NCBI RefSeq assembly: GCF_002934005.1
Contig: NZ_PGEM01000083.1
Span: 1 to 64,000 of the forward strand
Length of the DNA stretch: 64,000 nucleotides
Source: Cuspidothrix issatschenkoi CHARLIE-1
GTDB taxonomy: Bacteria; Cyanobacteriota; Cyanobacteriia; Cyanobacteriales; Nostocaceae
Direction of reading: 5' to 3'
Shown here in pieces: positions 19,166 to 28,875 of this stretch. A program made the position numbers and the translations under genes. The notes beneath the pieces were generated by a model. It was not told where the DNA came from, searched no databases, and saw only the letters and a list, made by a program, of their open reading frames with translations. The stretch's first letter is position 1. Every line of letters begins with the position of its first letter.

Positions 19166-19945
19166 ATGCACACTTGGCAATGGCACAATTGGGAAGGCCT
19201 ACCTTACCTAACTTGTAATTTACTCGAACCCTGGCCACACGGTTTCTTTACCCAACAGTTTTGGCCACGTCCACCCCATGAACTAACTCAAGCACTACAA
19301 CCAAATGCTTCAGCTTATCGTTTAAAACAGGTACATGGCAATACTGTTTTAACTCCCCAAGAAGTTGATCATCTCCTGAATACCAGTGATGATGATTTAG
19401 CTTTGGCAGATGGTTTAATTAGTCAGCAACCTTTACAAGCTGTTTGGGTGGCTTCTGCTGATTGTACACCTGTGTTAATTGGAGATGTGAAAACTGGACA
19501 GGTGGCAGCTTTACACGCTGGTTGGCGGGGTACGGCGGCGAAAATTATCCCCGAAGCTATTAACAGAATGCAGTCCCAAGGTAGCAATTTAGCAGATTTG
19601 CGGGTGGCAATGGGGCCTGCTATTGCGGGGGAAGTTTACCAAGTTTCTGTGGAAGTAGCGGCAGAAATTGGAAACAGTATCATATCACATGATGATCCAG
19701 AAAAAATAGTTGCTGCGTTACATGAATTACCTAATTCACCTTTATTTCCAGATGCAGAACCGGGAAAAGTACGTTTAGATGTGCGTGGGGTAAATGCTTT
19801 ACAGTTAGAGCAATTGGGAGTTGGTGTAGAACAAATTGCGATCGCTCCTTATTGTACTTTCCAAACTCCCGAACATTTCTTTTCCTATCGTCGAGAAAGG
19901 GAAAAAAAGGTGCAATGGTCAGGAATTGTCAGTGTCAGCAAATAA
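19166..19945 (+). CDS. pgeF: peptidoglycan editing factor / multicopper polyphenol oxidase family (YfiH)
   Basis: Cu-oxidase_4 (DUF152) protein. The conserved metal-site residues appear in KQVHGNTV, SADCTPVLI, LHAGWRGTAAKI and the C-terminal PYCTFQTPEHFFSYRRE. Family members have been reported both as purine nucleoside phosphorylases and as enzymes removing wrong amino acids from peptidoglycan precursors. I chose the ATG at 19166; a TTG two codons earlier is possible but less likely. Length about 259 aa is normal. The Uma2 gene begins 20 bases later. Confidence 0.92.
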   Translation: MHTWQWHNWEGLPYLTCNLLEPWPHGFFTQQFWPRPPHELTQALQPNASAYRLKQVHGNTVLTPQEVDHLLNTSDDDLALADGLISQQPLQAVWVASADCTPVLIGDVKTGQVAALHAGWRGTAAKIIPEAINRMQSQGSNLADLRVAMGPAIAGEVYQVSVEVAAEIGNSIISHDDPEKIVAALHELPNSPLFPDAEPGKVRLDVRGVNALQLEQLGVGVEQIAIAPYCTFQTPEHFFSYRREREKKVQWSGIVSVSK

Positions 19946-19965
19946 TCACAAGTTTTTAAGGAAGC

Positions 19966-20571
19966 ATGATTATGACTATGCCACTTGTAGATGAAGTAAT
20001 GGAAGAAAAACTTGTAACACTTAAAGATGTTTCTTGGGAACAGTTCAAAGGTATTGAAGCACATCTTTATGAAAACAAGAATCTTCGACTCTCTTATTTA
20101 TCAGGAATTTTAGAAATTATGTCTCCTATTGGTGAAAAACATGAAAAAGTGAAAAGAACTCTCAGTTTATTATTAGAAGCTTATATGAGAGAGAAAGGTA
20201 TCCGATTTTATGGTCGAGGTGGTTTCACTTTGGAAGAGACTGGATATGCTTCAGGAACACCAGATGAATCTTATAGTATTGGTACAGAAAAAGAAATTCC
20301 TGATATCGTCATTGAAGTTATTGTCACCAGTGGAACTATTAATAGAACAGAGTTATTTAAACCTAAGAGAATACCGGAAATTTGGTTTTGGAAATCTAAC
20401 ACGATCAAAATATTCAGTTTTACCGAAGCGGGAGAATATATAGAAGTAAATCGGAGTAGATTTTTTCCTGATTTAGATCCAGCATTGTTATTACATTATA
20501 TTGCCATGCCTGATCAATATGATGCAGTTTTTGAATTTCAGCAATTTATCCGCAATCAAACTCACAAATAA
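19966..20571 (+). CDS. Uma2 family (DUF820) restriction-endonuclease-fold protein
   Basis: PD-(D/E)XK fold of the Uma2 type, hugely expanded in cyanobacteria. The core acidic residues lie in SGTPDESY, IPDIVIEVIVTSG, with RIPEIWFW typical of the third strand. AAGGAAG stands before the ATG at 19966. Length 201 aa is complete. The biological role of the family is unknown; a nuclease function is inferred from fold only. A truncated relative lies immediately downstream on the other strand. Confidence 0.85.
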   Translation: MIMTMPLVDEVMEEKLVTLKDVSWEQFKGIEAHLYENKNLRLSYLSGILEIMSPIGEKHEKVKRTLSLLLEAYMREKGIRFYGRGGFTLEETGYASGTPDESYSIGTEKEIPDIVIEVIVTSGTINRTELFKPKRIPEIWFWKSNTIKIFSFTEAGEYIEVNRSRFFPDLDPALLLHYIAMPDQYDAVFEFQQFIRNQTHK

Positions 20572-20574
20572 TAG

Positions 20575-20886
20575 CTATTCCCAAACAATTTCCATATTTA
20601 AAACAAAATCTGGTAAAACATCTTCACCGGATAATTCTTGGGGAAATTCTAATATTTCTACTGGTTGACCAAGACGATAAATTTCTATTTGACCCATTTT
20701 CCGATTAATTAACCAACCTAATTTAACTCCATTATTGATATATTCCTGCATTTTTGCTTGGGTTTCTGGCAAGCTATCACTAGGTGACATTAATTCTAAA
20801 ACAAAATCCGGGGCAATGGGTGGAAAGTTTTCCTGTTCTTCTGGTGTGAGCGCGTCCCATCTTTCTTTTTTTAATCCAAGCAACAT
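20575..20886 (-). pseudogene. Uma2 family protein, N-terminally truncated
   Basis: The 103 residues match only the C-terminal half of Uma2 proteins: APDFVLELMSPSDSLPETQAKMQEY and VKLGWLINR, ending after VLPDFVLNM. About 80-90 residues of the normal N-terminus are absent and no in-frame homologous sequence is found upstream of 20886. Stop codons of this and the intact Uma2 gene are only three bases apart, tail to tail. Probably non-functional. Confidence 0.75.
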
Positions 20887-21317
20887 CAGGAGAACGATAT
20901 AACCTCGTCGGATATGATATCAACTGTAGTGAAAATATCAGGTTACTTATTATTAGACTTTTAATTTATCAATTAATGATGAACGTTAATTTCATAGTTA
21001 AATTTAGGTGCATTTAGATAAAAAAATAAATTAGCAAGCAAGTACATTTAATAATAATCAAATAGATTATGCTTATAAGCGATACCCCAAGTCTGGATTC
21101 AAAATGAAAATTATGCCAGTTATAGGTAGAAAGGCTTATGATATTTATGGGATAACATCCTGGTCATATTTTCCTAAGTGGGTGAAAAGCCTACTGGGAA
21201 GATACTACCCACCCAAATTATCACCAAAAGTGTAAAACTAGTTATCTCAGAGAAAAAAAACTACAATTTTCAAAGTTTTACTATACTAGTATCAACAAAA
21301 CATAACGAGACACAATC
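20887..21317. other. 431-bp region upstream of cp12
   Basis: No reading frame of note is present. An inverted repeat GTGGGT/ACCCAC (21178-21212) could form a hairpin. TATACT at 21282-21287 is a possible cp12 -10 box. The left part is probably degraded Uma2 flank. Confidence 0.4.
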
Positions 21318-21563
21318 ATGACCAATACCTCAACACAAGTCACTGGCGATATCCAAGAAAAAATCCAAGAAGAAGTTGAACAAGCTCGCGCTGTATGTGA
21401 TATCTCAGGTAGCAACTCTGCTGAATGTGCTGCTGCTTGGGATGCTGTAGAAGAATTACAAGCAGCAGCTTCTCACCAGCGCCAAGTCAAGCCCAAGAAT
21501 GCCTTAGAAAGATACTGTGATGATAACCCAGATGCAGATGAATGCCGTCTTTATGAAGACTAG
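21318..21563 (+). CDS. cp12: CP12, Calvin-Benson cycle regulator
   Basis: Small redox switch that binds glyceraldehyde-3-phosphate dehydrogenase and phosphoribulokinase in the dark, shutting down carbon fixation. Both halves of the family pattern are seen: the N-terminal Cys pair in AVCDISGSNSAECAAAWDAVEEL and the C-terminal pair in ERYCDDNPDADECRLY. The rest is acidic and probably disordered until oxidised. At 81 aa it is a full-length canonical cyanobacterial form. It is monocistronic: a long upstream spacer and a strong terminator at 21715-21745. Confidence 0.97.
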   Translation: MTNTSTQVTGDIQEKIQEEVEQARAVCDISGSNSAECAAAWDAVEELQAAASHQRQVKPKNALERYCDDNPDADECRLYED

Positions 21564-21714
21564 AATCAGACAATGCCATCAGAAATTAACAATTAAAAAT
21601 TAAAAAAGTAGATTTCACAGACTTCTGCGAATTTTTAATCGTTGACTATTTTTGCAATGTTGCTCTGGTATATCAATGGTTCTTAAATCTATTTATCAAT
21701 GGATTTAAACCCAG

Positions 21715-21745
21715 ACGGGGAATCTACTCCCCGTTTTTCTCTTTT
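21715..21745 (+). terminator. Rho-independent terminator after cp12
   Basis: Seven-pair stem ACGGGGA (21715-21721) with 21728-21734, six-base loop, then TTTTT and a further T-rich tract. Confidence 0.85.
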
Positions 21746-21801
21746 CACTAGCATATCTAGCAAATATCCAGGTACAAATTTTCTATTTTTTGATTGACGT
21801 T

Positions 21802-22392
21802 ATGACACCAGTATGGTTTCGCCCTTATGTTTGGATGGACTATAGACTATCTTTATTGTTTATCCTGATTATTCCTTTAATTCTGCTGATTTGGGCATTT
21901 GTGCAAAAAGCAGAATCAATGCAACGTCTATTAATGATTTATTTTAAAGTGGCTAGTTTATTAGCTATTACCATTTATTTAATGATTGGCAACTTTAGTG
22001 CCAGTTTCATCTCTGCTTTAATGGGACGCATTCTCATCCCCATTAGTCTATGGTTTTGGGTAGATATCAATGATGAAATTGAGTATTATCCTAATGGTCT
22101 ATTAAAATTGATTTTTAGCTCTTGGCGTTGGGCAACTACGGTATATTCGATTTTAGGAGTAATAGCTTTAATACCTTTTGTGGGTTGTGCTTTTTCAACA
22201 ACCGCAATAAAAACTCCTTATTGTAGTGTTTGGTTAGAAGCTCCATTAATTTTTAAAGACTATTTCCATCATAACAGTAAACCAGCTTTTTTAGGTTTTC
22301 TGGGCATAGTGGGGTTAGGATTTTATGTGGTTTACTTGAGTTATTTCGTTATGTTTAAACTATATAAACATGGACGTTCAGCTACACACTAA
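21802..22392 (+). CDS. DUF3177 family integral membrane protein
   Basis: A 196-residue hydrophobic protein with five or six predicted membrane segments: about 15-35, 45-65, 70-85, 110-130 and 165-190. The N-terminal FRPYVWMDYRLSLLFI is typical of a family known almost only from cyanobacteria. I use the ATG at 21802; an in-frame TTG at 21790 is possible. No function is known. The next gene follows after 47 bases on the same strand. Confidence 0.75.
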   Translation: MTPVWFRPYVWMDYRLSLLFILIIPLILLIWAFVQKAESMQRLLMIYFKVASLLAITIYLMIGNFSASFISALMGRILIPISLWFWVDINDEIEYYPNGLLKLIFSSWRWATTVYSILGVIALIPFVGCAFSTTAIKTPYCSVWLEAPLIFKDYFHHNSKPAFLGFLGIVGLGFYVVYLSYFVMFKLYKHGRSATH

Positions 22393-22439
22393 CCAATTGA
22401 AAATTTTGAATTACTGAGTTGTTGTCCTAGAAATAATCA

Positions 22440-22739
22440 ATGAATAACTCTATTGCTCAAAGACTGGAAAAATATACAGCAAAAAAACCACAAGAAGTTC
22501 TGATTGTCACTGTAGAAATTGATAACGAATCAGATAAAATTGCTGTATTTAAAGGGTTTTCTAGTTCTTTAATGCGTCCTACGGCATTTGATCCCGATGT
22601 GCCTGTATTACCAGATACAGCTAAAATTATCACTATTGATAGGATCGCTAGTCCCTATAATCCCGAAGCACCTCGTTATCTGCAACAAAAGATTTCTTGG
22701 GAAGAGATGCAAGTTTTGTTAGCAGAAGTGGGAATTTAG
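22440..22739 (+). CDS. conserved cyanobacterial hypothetical protein, 99 aa
   Basis: I recognise this only as a small protein that recurs in cyanobacteria. Predicted beta strands (EVLIVTVEIDN, KIAVFKGFSSS) lead to a segment DTAKIITIDRIASPYNPEAPRYLQ and a final helix. No signal or membrane segment is present. It follows the DUF3177 gene and precedes cbiD, all on the plus strand, but spacing gives no strong operon claim. Confidence 0.7.
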   Translation: MNNSIAQRLEKYTAKKPQEVLIVTVEIDNESDKIAVFKGFSSSLMRPTAFDPDVPVLPDTAKIITIDRIASPYNPEAPRYLQQKISWEEMQVLLAEVGI

Positions 22740-22870
22740 GTAAGCTTTTTAGTGATTGAGAATGGTTGTTTTATTTACGCCGTGCTGTACTAGTACACTG
22801 CGGTGTGAGTGAACCATTTTCAACCTTTCTGCCTCCTGCCTCCTGAAATTGTTCATTTTTAATTGTCACT

Positions 22871-23986
22871 ATGTCCCGTTCTGGATATACTTTGCCGGTG
22901 TTTGCTTGTGGGGCTGCTGTTGCGGCTTTGCATTGGTTACGAAATCATCAAGGTCTCACTGTAGCTGCTATAGACTTGCTTGAACCGGCTCAAATAGCAG
23001 AAATACCGATTGAGCAAGTTGCAGGAATATCAGCAAATCAAGCTTTGGCCATTACTCGCAGTGATCCCGGTGATAATCTGGATTTAACTAAAAATACCCC
23101 AGTTTGGGCGGTGGTAGAATTTTACGCAGGTGAGGGGGAAGCGGTAATTATTCAGGGTGGAGAAGGCATTGGTAAGCAACTCAACGATGAGGGGAAAGCG
23201 GCAATTTATGGTTATGCTCAAAGGTTATTAACAGAGAATTTACAGCGATTATTAGCACCTATAGAAAAAATCAAGGTGACAATTATTTTACCAGAGGGGC
23301 GATCGCTCGCACTCCGCACTTCTAACTCCGCATTTGGGGTAGTGGAAGGACTGTCTCTATTAGGAACAACAGGTATTTCTCAACCTTTGAGTACACCTGA
23401 TCAATTATCAGCTTTTCGCGCTGACTTAGAAGCAAAAGCCAGCCAATTTACAACTTTAGTATTTTGTATTGGGGAAAATGGTCTAGATTTATGTCATAAA
23501 CTAGGAATTAATCCTGCACAAATGGTGAAAACGGCTAATTGGTTAGGACCGATGTTAGTCGCGGCCGATCTCCTTGGTGTGAAAGAAATTTTATTATTTG
23601 GTTATCATGGTAAACTAATCAAACTCGCGGGGGGGATTTTTCACACTCATCATCATTTAGCTGATGGTCGTCGGGAAATTTTAACTTCCCATTGTTCCAT
23701 ACTAGGTCTACCTTCTCCAGATATTGCCACCATTTTTCAGAGTTCTACAGCAGAAGCAGCATTAAAACATTTAAGAATTTTGGATCAGGCAACTGGTAGT
23801 AATTGGGTACATCAAGTATATAGCAGCATTGCTGAAACTATTGATATTCGCACTCACGAATATATTAGTAGTCATAATGATCAAGGTAAAGCTCTGATAA
23901 CCTGTGGTTCTATCCTTTTCGACCGCGATCGCCAAATTCTCATTAAAAGCAAAACAGGTGGTATATTACTAGAAAAATTATGTTAA
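22871..23986 (+). CDS. cbiD: cobalt-precorrin-5B (C1)-methyltransferase
   Basis: Methylates C-1 of the corrin ring in the anaerobic cobalamin route. Recognised by the N-terminal SRSGYTLPVFACGAAVAAL, DPGDNLDLTKN, and GRSLALRTSNSAFGVVEG. Length 371 aa is standard. Another corrin gene, cbiJ, lies 7 kb away on the opposite strand, so the pathway is dispersed. The start ATG follows a T-rich stretch without a clear Shine-Dalgarno. Confidence 0.95.
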   Translation: MSRSGYTLPVFACGAAVAALHWLRNHQGLTVAAIDLLEPAQIAEIPIEQVAGISANQALAITRSDPGDNLDLTKNTPVWAVVEFYAGEGEAVIIQGGEGIGKQLNDEGKAAIYGYAQRLLTENLQRLLAPIEKIKVTIILPEGRSLALRTSNSAFGVVEGLSLLGTTGISQPLSTPDQLSAFRADLEAKASQFTTLVFCIGENGLDLCHKLGINPAQMVKTANWLGPMLVAADLLGVKEILLFGYHGKLIKLAGGIFHTHHHLADGRREILTSHCSILGLPSPDIATIFQSSTAEAALKHLRILDQATGSNWVHQVYSSIAETIDIRTHEYISSHNDQGKALITCGSILFDRDRQILIKSKTGGILLEKLC

Positions 23987-24374
23987 CTTAGGTTGAATTA
24001 TCATCAATATATCCCATAAAAATACCAAACTATGATTTCCATGATTGATTAGATGAAGATGATTAATTGAACTGTTATAGCAGTACCTTGTCCAAATTGG
24101 AAAAAGCCTTGATTTATAGGTTGGGTTGCGCTGTCGCCTAACCCAACCTACGGAAAATAGACAAGGTATTGTTATAGATATAATATTTGATTTATAAAAC
24201 TATTTGCTTAGATAGGCAAAAAGCAAAAGCCAATAAGCAACAGGATTTTAGAAGATTAAACTATTCTGAGTTGTTTTCCCAAATCAAATATGAGTTTCAT
24301 ATCACCACTAATCAAAAAAATCATCAAAATCGCAGTTTAGACCTTTCTATCCTTAACGACACACTTTCGCTACC
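23987..24374. other. 388-bp region between cbiD and guaA
   Basis: Contains one inverted repeat element (24117-24150). A 63-codon frame starting from TTG at 24187 overlaps the guaA start by four bases but has AT-rich random composition; I see no gene here. Confidence 0.5.
24117..24150. repeat. inverted repeat with 11-bp perfect arms
   Basis: TAGGTTGGGTT (24117-24127) and its complement at 24140-24150 with a 12-base loop. Hairpins of this kind are a common dispersed element in Nostocales. Confidence 0.7.
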
Positions 24375-25997
24375 ATGAATACAGCGGTGAATCTACCAAC
24401 CGTCCCCTTACCTCAAACACAAGTAAATTTGGGTAAACTCAAAGGACAAATAATTGTAATTTTAGACTTTGGTTCTCAATATTCTGAATTAATTGCCCGC
24501 CGTATCCGCGAAACTCAAGTATATTCCGAAGTTCTTTCCTATCGCACCACAGCAGAACACCTACGTCAACTGAAACCCAAGGGCATTATTCTCTCTGGTG
24601 GTCCTAATTCTGTGTATAGTGATTACGCGCCCCATTGTGACCCAGAAATATGGGAATTGGGAATACCTGTTCTGGGTGTCTGCTATGGTATGCAGTTGAT
24701 GGTAAATCAACTCGGTGGCAAAGTTATTCAAGCGCAACGGGGAGAATATGGTAAAGCGGCTCTCTACATAGATGATCCCACGGACTTATTAACTAATGTC
24801 GAAGAGGGTACAACTATGTGGATGAGTCATGGAGATTCAGTCACAACCATGCCAGATGGGTTTAAGCTACTGGCACATACCGATAATACTCCCTGTGCAG
24901 CGGTCGCTGACCATGACAAAAAACTCTATGGTGTCCAGTTTCATCCTGAAGTCGTACATTCTCAAGGTGGTTTAGCCTTAGTTCGCAACTTTGTTTATCA
25001 TATCTGTGAATGTGAACCTACTTGGACAACAGCCGCTTTTGTCGAAGAGTCAATAGAGGAAATTCGTGCTAGAGTCGGTGATAAGCGCGTTCTTTTAGCA
25101 CTCTCTGGAGGTGTAGACTCCTCTACCCTCGCGTTCCTACTCTATAAAGCCATTGGTGAACAACTAACTTGTGTATTTATTGACCAAGGTTTTATGCGGA
25201 AATTAGAGCCAGAACGATTACTTAAGTTATTTAAAGAACAATTCCATATTCCTGTAGAATATGTCAATGCCCGTGAAAGATTTATCTCTGCTATCGCTGG
25301 AGTAACAGATCCAGAAGAAAAACGTCGCCGCATTGGTCATGAATTCATCAATGTATTTGAGGAAACATCCAAAAGTCTAGGTCATTTTGACTACCTAGCT
25401 CAAGGTACACTGTATCCAGACGTAATTGAATCGGCTGATACTAATGTTGATCCGAAAACCGGTGAACGGGTAGCAGTCAAAATTAAAAGTCATCACAACG
25501 TTGGCGGTTTGCCAAAAGACTTGAGATTTAAACTAGTCGAACCGTTACGCAAACTATTTAAAGATGAAGTCCGTAAGGTTGGGCGTTCTATTGGTTTACC
25601 AGAAGAAATTGTCCAACGTCAACCTTTCCCTGGACCTGGTTTAGCCATTCGCATTTTAGGTGAAGTCACAGCGGAAAGATTAAATATCTTGCGAGATGCT
25701 GATTTAATCGTCCGGCAAGAAATTAACCAACGCGGTTTATATAATGAGGTTTGGCAAGCCTTTGCAGTCCTGTTGCCTATTCGCAGCGTTGGGGTAATGG
25801 GAGATAAACGCACCTATGCCTATCCGATTGTTTTACGGATTGTCACCAGCGAAGATGGTATGACGGCAGACTGGGCGCGGATTCCTTACGATATACTAGA
25901 AGCAATTTCTAACCGCATTGTTAATGAAGTTAAAGGCGTTAACCGCGTAGTTTATGACATCACCTCTAAGCCACCTGGAACTATTGAGTGGGAATAG
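24375..25997 (+). CDS. guaA: GMP synthase (glutamine-hydrolysing)
   Basis: Converts XMP to GMP. Class I glutamine amidotransferase at residues 25-215 with the Cys in GVCYGMQLM and His/Glu in QFHPEV; ATP pyrophosphatase domain with the PP loop [11 protein letters not shown] near residue 240; C-terminal dimerisation domain with [12 protein letters not shown]. It has a 25-residue N-terminal extension relative to E. coli, usual for cyanobacteria. The 190 bases after the stop are GC-rich repeat-like DNA before the glutaredoxin gene. Confidence 0.98.
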   Translation: MNTAVNLPTVPLPQTQVNLGKLKGQIIVILDFGSQYSELIARRIRETQVYSEVLSYRTTAEHLRQLKPKGIILSGGPNSVYSDYAPHCDPEIWELGIPVLGVCYGMQLMVNQLGGKVIQAQRGEYGKAALYIDDPTDLLTNVEEGTTMWMSHGDSVTTMPDGFKLLAHTDNTPCAAVADHDKKLYGVQFHPEVVHSQGGLALVRNFVYHICECEPTWTTAAFVEESIEEIRARVGDKRVLLALSGGVDSSTLAFLLYKAIGEQLTCVFIDQGFMRKLEPERLLKLFKEQFHIPVEYVNARERFISAIAGVTDPEEKRRRIGHEFINVFEETSKSLGHFDYLAQGTLYPDVIESADTNVDPKTGERVAVKIKSHHNVGGLPKDLRFKLVEPLRKLFKDEVRKVGRSIGLPEEIVQRQPFPGPGLAIRILGEVTAERLNILRDADLIVRQEINQRGLYNEVWQAFAVLLPIRSVGVMGDKRTYAYPIVLRIVTSEDGMTADWARIPYDILEAISNRIVNEVKGVNRVVYDITSKPPGTIEWE

Positions 25998-26183
25998 GGG
26001 CAGAGGGGCAGGGGCAGCGGTTCGGCTTACTTCGACCCTTCGACTAGTTCAGGGCATCGGCAGATCGGTACAAGTCGCTCACCGACCGGGAGCAGGGGAG
26101 AAAATACTATTTCCTATTCTCTTTTGCCTTTTGCCTATCACCATCGGTAAAATTAAGAAGTATTACATTTTGTTGAAAATATT

Positions 26184-26444
26184 ATGGCTGTGAAAGTAGA
26201 AATTTACACTTGGACGACTTGCCCGTTTTGTATGCGTGCTAAAAATCTGCTTAAAAATAAAAAAGTTGATTTTATCGAATACAACATTGATGGCGATGAA
26301 ATAGCAAGAAATGAGATGTCTAAAAGAGCTAATGGCAAACGCTCTCTACCACAAATTTTTATTAATGATGTTCACATTGGTGGTTGTGATGATATCCACG
26401 CTTTAGACCGTCAAGGTAAATTAGATCAGATGCTACTTGCTTAA
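26184..26444 (+). CDS. grxC: glutaredoxin 3
   Basis: Dithiol glutaredoxin, 86 aa. The active site CPFC lies at residues 14-17 after TWTT; the glutathione-binding TVPQ-like segment SLPQIFI and GGCDD follow. Reduces mixed disulfides using glutathione. It is followed after 128 bases by gshB on the same strand, a functional pairing seen in many cyanobacteria. Confidence 0.95.
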   Translation: MAVKVEIYTWTTCPFCMRAKNLLKNKKVDFIEYNIDGDEIARNEMSKRANGKRSLPQIFINDVHIGGCDDIHALDRQGKLDQMLLA

Positions 26445-26460
26445 AATATTGTGGATGGGA

Positions 26461-26523
26461 ATCCCCGACTTCTTTCTCTCATTTTTCTCCAAGATGAGTA
26501 AATGAATTTGAAAAGTCGGGGAT
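26461..26523. repeat. inverted repeat, GATCCCCGACTT family
   Basis: ATCCCCGACTT (26461-26471) and its complement (26513-26523) enclose 41 bases. The same arm sequence occurs in the longer element at 32596-32707, so this is a dispersed element rather than a dedicated terminator. Confidence 0.75.
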
Positions 26524-26572
26524 CTTAAATATTTTTGAATATTAAAATTTGTAGATACAAGAGGTATAAAGG

Positions 26573-27535
26573 GTGAAACTGGCTTTTATTATTGATCCTA
26601 TCCATCGTCTTGATCCATGTCATGATACCAGTGTTGCTTTGATGGAAGCCGCGCAAATTCTGGGGCACGAAGTTTGGATCACTCAAGCAAATTTATTGAG
26701 TGTAATTGATAGCAAGGCTTGGGCTGTATTGCAGCAAGTAGAACTTGTACCAGTGGAATTAGTGGCAGGACTTTGGTTAGCGGCTGACTCCTGGTTTAAG
26801 CCAGGTACAACTGCCTTTACTTCTTTGGAAACAATGGATGCCGTATTTATGCGGACAGATCCACCTGTGAATGATGCTTATCTTTATGCTACTTATATTT
26901 TAGATTATATTGACCAAAACAAAACCCTGGTAATTAATAATCCGGCGGGAATTCGGGCGGCAAATGAAAAAATGTATGCACTCCAGTTTAGGGAATGTAT
27001 TCCTGAAACAATTGTTAGTGCTAATAAACAAGCTATTCGTCAATTTGTAGAAGCCAAAGGCAATACAATTCTGAAACCACTGGGAAATAAAGCCGGAGAA
27101 GGAATTTTATTTTTACAGTCAGGCGATCGCAATTTTAATTCTATTGTGGAACTCAGCACTCTGCAAGGTCAAGTTCCTGTCATGGTACAAAACTATTTAC
27201 CCGCCGCTAAGGATGGAGACAAACGCATTATCCTACTCAATGGTGAACCCATAGGTGCGTTAAATCGTCTTTCTAGTGGTAGTGATTTTCGTAATAATAT
27301 GGCCACAGGTGGCACAGTGGCACAAACTACTATTACCCCCAGAGAAGAGGAAATTTGTAAACACCTCACCGCCAAACTCTGTCAAGATGGCTTAATTTTT
27401 GTGGGTATAGATGTAATTGGTGGCTACTTAACCGAGGTAAATGTTACCAGTCCCACAGGTATCCGTGAAATTGACCGCCTCGATGGTACTCACCTAGCTC
27501 ATCAGGTCATTCAATGGCTAGAAGCTAATAGGTAA
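26573..27535 (+). CDS. gshB: glutathione synthetase
   Basis: ATP-grasp ligase joining gamma-glutamylcysteine and glycine. Features: N-terminal KLAFIIDPIHRLDP, FMRTDPPVNDAYLYAT, the ATP-grasp LKPLGNKAGEGILFL and the C-terminal VTSPTGIREIDRL. The start is GTG at 26573 with GAGG nine bases upstream. Length 320 aa is normal. Confidence 0.96.
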   Translation: MKLAFIIDPIHRLDPCHDTSVALMEAAQILGHEVWITQANLLSVIDSKAWAVLQQVELVPVELVAGLWLAADSWFKPGTTAFTSLETMDAVFMRTDPPVNDAYLYATYILDYIDQNKTLVINNPAGIRAANEKMYALQFRECIPETIVSANKQAIRQFVEAKGNTILKPLGNKAGEGILFLQSGDRNFNSIVELSTLQGQVPVMVQNYLPAAKDGDKRIILLNGEPIGALNRLSSGSDFRNNMATGGTVAQTTITPREEEICKHLTAKLCQDGLIFVGIDVIGGYLTEVNVTSPTGIREIDRLDGTHLAHQVIQWLEANR

Positions 27536-27592
27536 GCAAGCTACGGTGTACAGTTTAATCAAATGGCCTAATAGGGTTTTAATGCCCCTTAA

Positions 27593-27643
27593 CCCCCAAT
27601 TCTGGGGGAATTAAGAATTTCAAAGTCCCCCAAACTTGGGGGA
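27593..27643. repeat. two tandem G5/C5 hairpins
   Basis: CCCCCA...TGGGGG at 27593-27608 and TCCCCCAA...TTGGGGGA at 27626-27643 form two short hairpins in the spacer after gshB. No T run follows. They could slow transcription but look like dispersed repeats. Confidence 0.6.
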
Positions 27644-27765
27644 TTTAGGGAGCTAAATTAGCAGAAACGGAAGACAGAATTGAAGGCAGAGAATTCCCAG
27701 CAGATCATTTTTTATTTCTAAAATTTTTGTTACAATTAATTAACTTTTTACCGTAAAATACCACT

Positions 27766-28776
27766 ATGGCTTTATACGCAGAATTGCATCGGCATTTAGG
27801 TGGTTCGGTTGTACCCCGTGTACTATGGCGATATTTCCAACGTCATAATACTGAGTTAATTTCTCCCTTTGCTGAATATCCAGAATTTGAAGATTTTTAT
27901 ACCCGTCCCCGTAACACCTTAGATGAATATTTAGAACTGCACACCCTAGTTGAAAGTGTGCAAACTGTAGAAACTTTACCCTATTTTATTTACCGCTTAT
28001 TACGGGGTGCTTATATTTTTGAGAATTTGGCTTATTTAGAATTACGCTATACTCCCTATTTGCGAACTCCTGAACATCTCAATCAAAATGAAAGAATTGA
28101 TAAAATGGCGGAAATTGTGGATATTGTGGGTAAAGCTAGTTGTTCTTTAGAATATCCCATTGTTACCAGTCAAATTCTTTGTATGCACTCCCGTTTACCC
28201 TTTGAGGTAAATAAGGCAATTATTGATTTAGCGGCGCAAAATAGAAAATATGTCTGTGCGATAGATGTGGCGGGAGGCGATCGCTATTATGCTGAACGCA
28301 TGGAAGAATGGATTAGTTTATATAATTATGCCCATAGTTTAGGTATTAATACCACAGGGCATCTTTACGAAACCAAAGATGGTTGTTATCCAGAATTATT
28401 ACCCTATTTAATGCGAATTGGTCACGGTATCCAAATTCCCATTTTGTATCCTGAATTACTGCCAGAAATTGCCAGGAGAGGTCAATGTTTAGAAGTTTGT
28501 CCCACAACTTACTTAAAAACAGGAACTTTACAAGATATTCGCCAACTTAAATTAGTTTTTGATCGTTGTTTTGAAACCGGAGTTGATATTGCCATTTGTA
28601 CAGATAACGCCGGCTTACATAATATGCGTCTACCCTTTGAATATGAAAATCTTTTGACTTACGACATTATCAATTTTCAGCAATTACAAGCCTGTCAGGA
28701 TGCGGCTTTTCGCCATGCTTTTGCCTGGCCTCACAGTCAACGTCCGGCATCTTTATTAACTGCGTTGTTGAAGTAG
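27766..28776 (+). CDS. adenosine deaminase-like metal hydrolase
   Basis: TIM-barrel amidohydrolase of the adenosine/AMP deaminase family. Visible sites: ELHRHLGGS (metal His pair), GHLYET in place of the usual HAGE (His and Glu conserved), RIGHGI, and CTDNAG in place of the usual NTDDP (metal Asp kept, next Asp is Asn). The motif CPTTYLKTG replaces the CP-SN-T pattern. These departures mean the substrate may not be adenosine. Length 336 aa is close to family norm. Stands alone. Confidence 0.8.
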   Translation: MALYAELHRHLGGSVVPRVLWRYFQRHNTELISPFAEYPEFEDFYTRPRNTLDEYLELHTLVESVQTVETLPYFIYRLLRGAYIFENLAYLELRYTPYLRTPEHLNQNERIDKMAEIVDIVGKASCSLEYPIVTSQILCMHSRLPFEVNKAIIDLAAQNRKYVCAIDVAGGDRYYAERMEEWISLYNYAHSLGINTTGHLYETKDGCYPELLPYLMRIGHGIQIPILYPELLPEIARRGQCLEVCPTTYLKTGTLQDIRQLKLVFDRCFETGVDIAICTDNAGLHNMRLPFEYENLLTYDIINFQQLQACQDAAFRHAFAWPHSQRPASLLTALLK

Positions 28777-28780
28777 GTTC

Positions 28781-28826
28781 AGGAGTCACCGAGTCACCGA
28801 GTCAGGAGTCACCGAGTCACCGAGTC
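28781..28826. repeat. tandem duplication of a 23-bp unit built from GAGTCACC
   Basis: Two exact 23-base copies (28781-28803, 28804-28826), each itself made of the octamer-like motif GTCACCGA repeated twice. Lies in the 99-bp spacer between two convergent genes. Confidence 0.85.
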
Positions 28827-28875
28827 AGGAGGAAGAAAGGAAGGAAATTTCTACTCCTCTGCTCCCCTGCCTCCT

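Noticed and set aside
24187-24378. 63-codon frame just upstream of guaA
   Set aside because: It begins with TTG, overlaps guaA by four bases, has no Shine-Dalgarno and the composition of AT-rich spacer.
28781-28826. Possible CRISPR-like array (regular GAGTCACC repeats)
   Set aside because: Units are contiguous with no unique spacers, and no cas genes are in the window; it is a tandem repeat.
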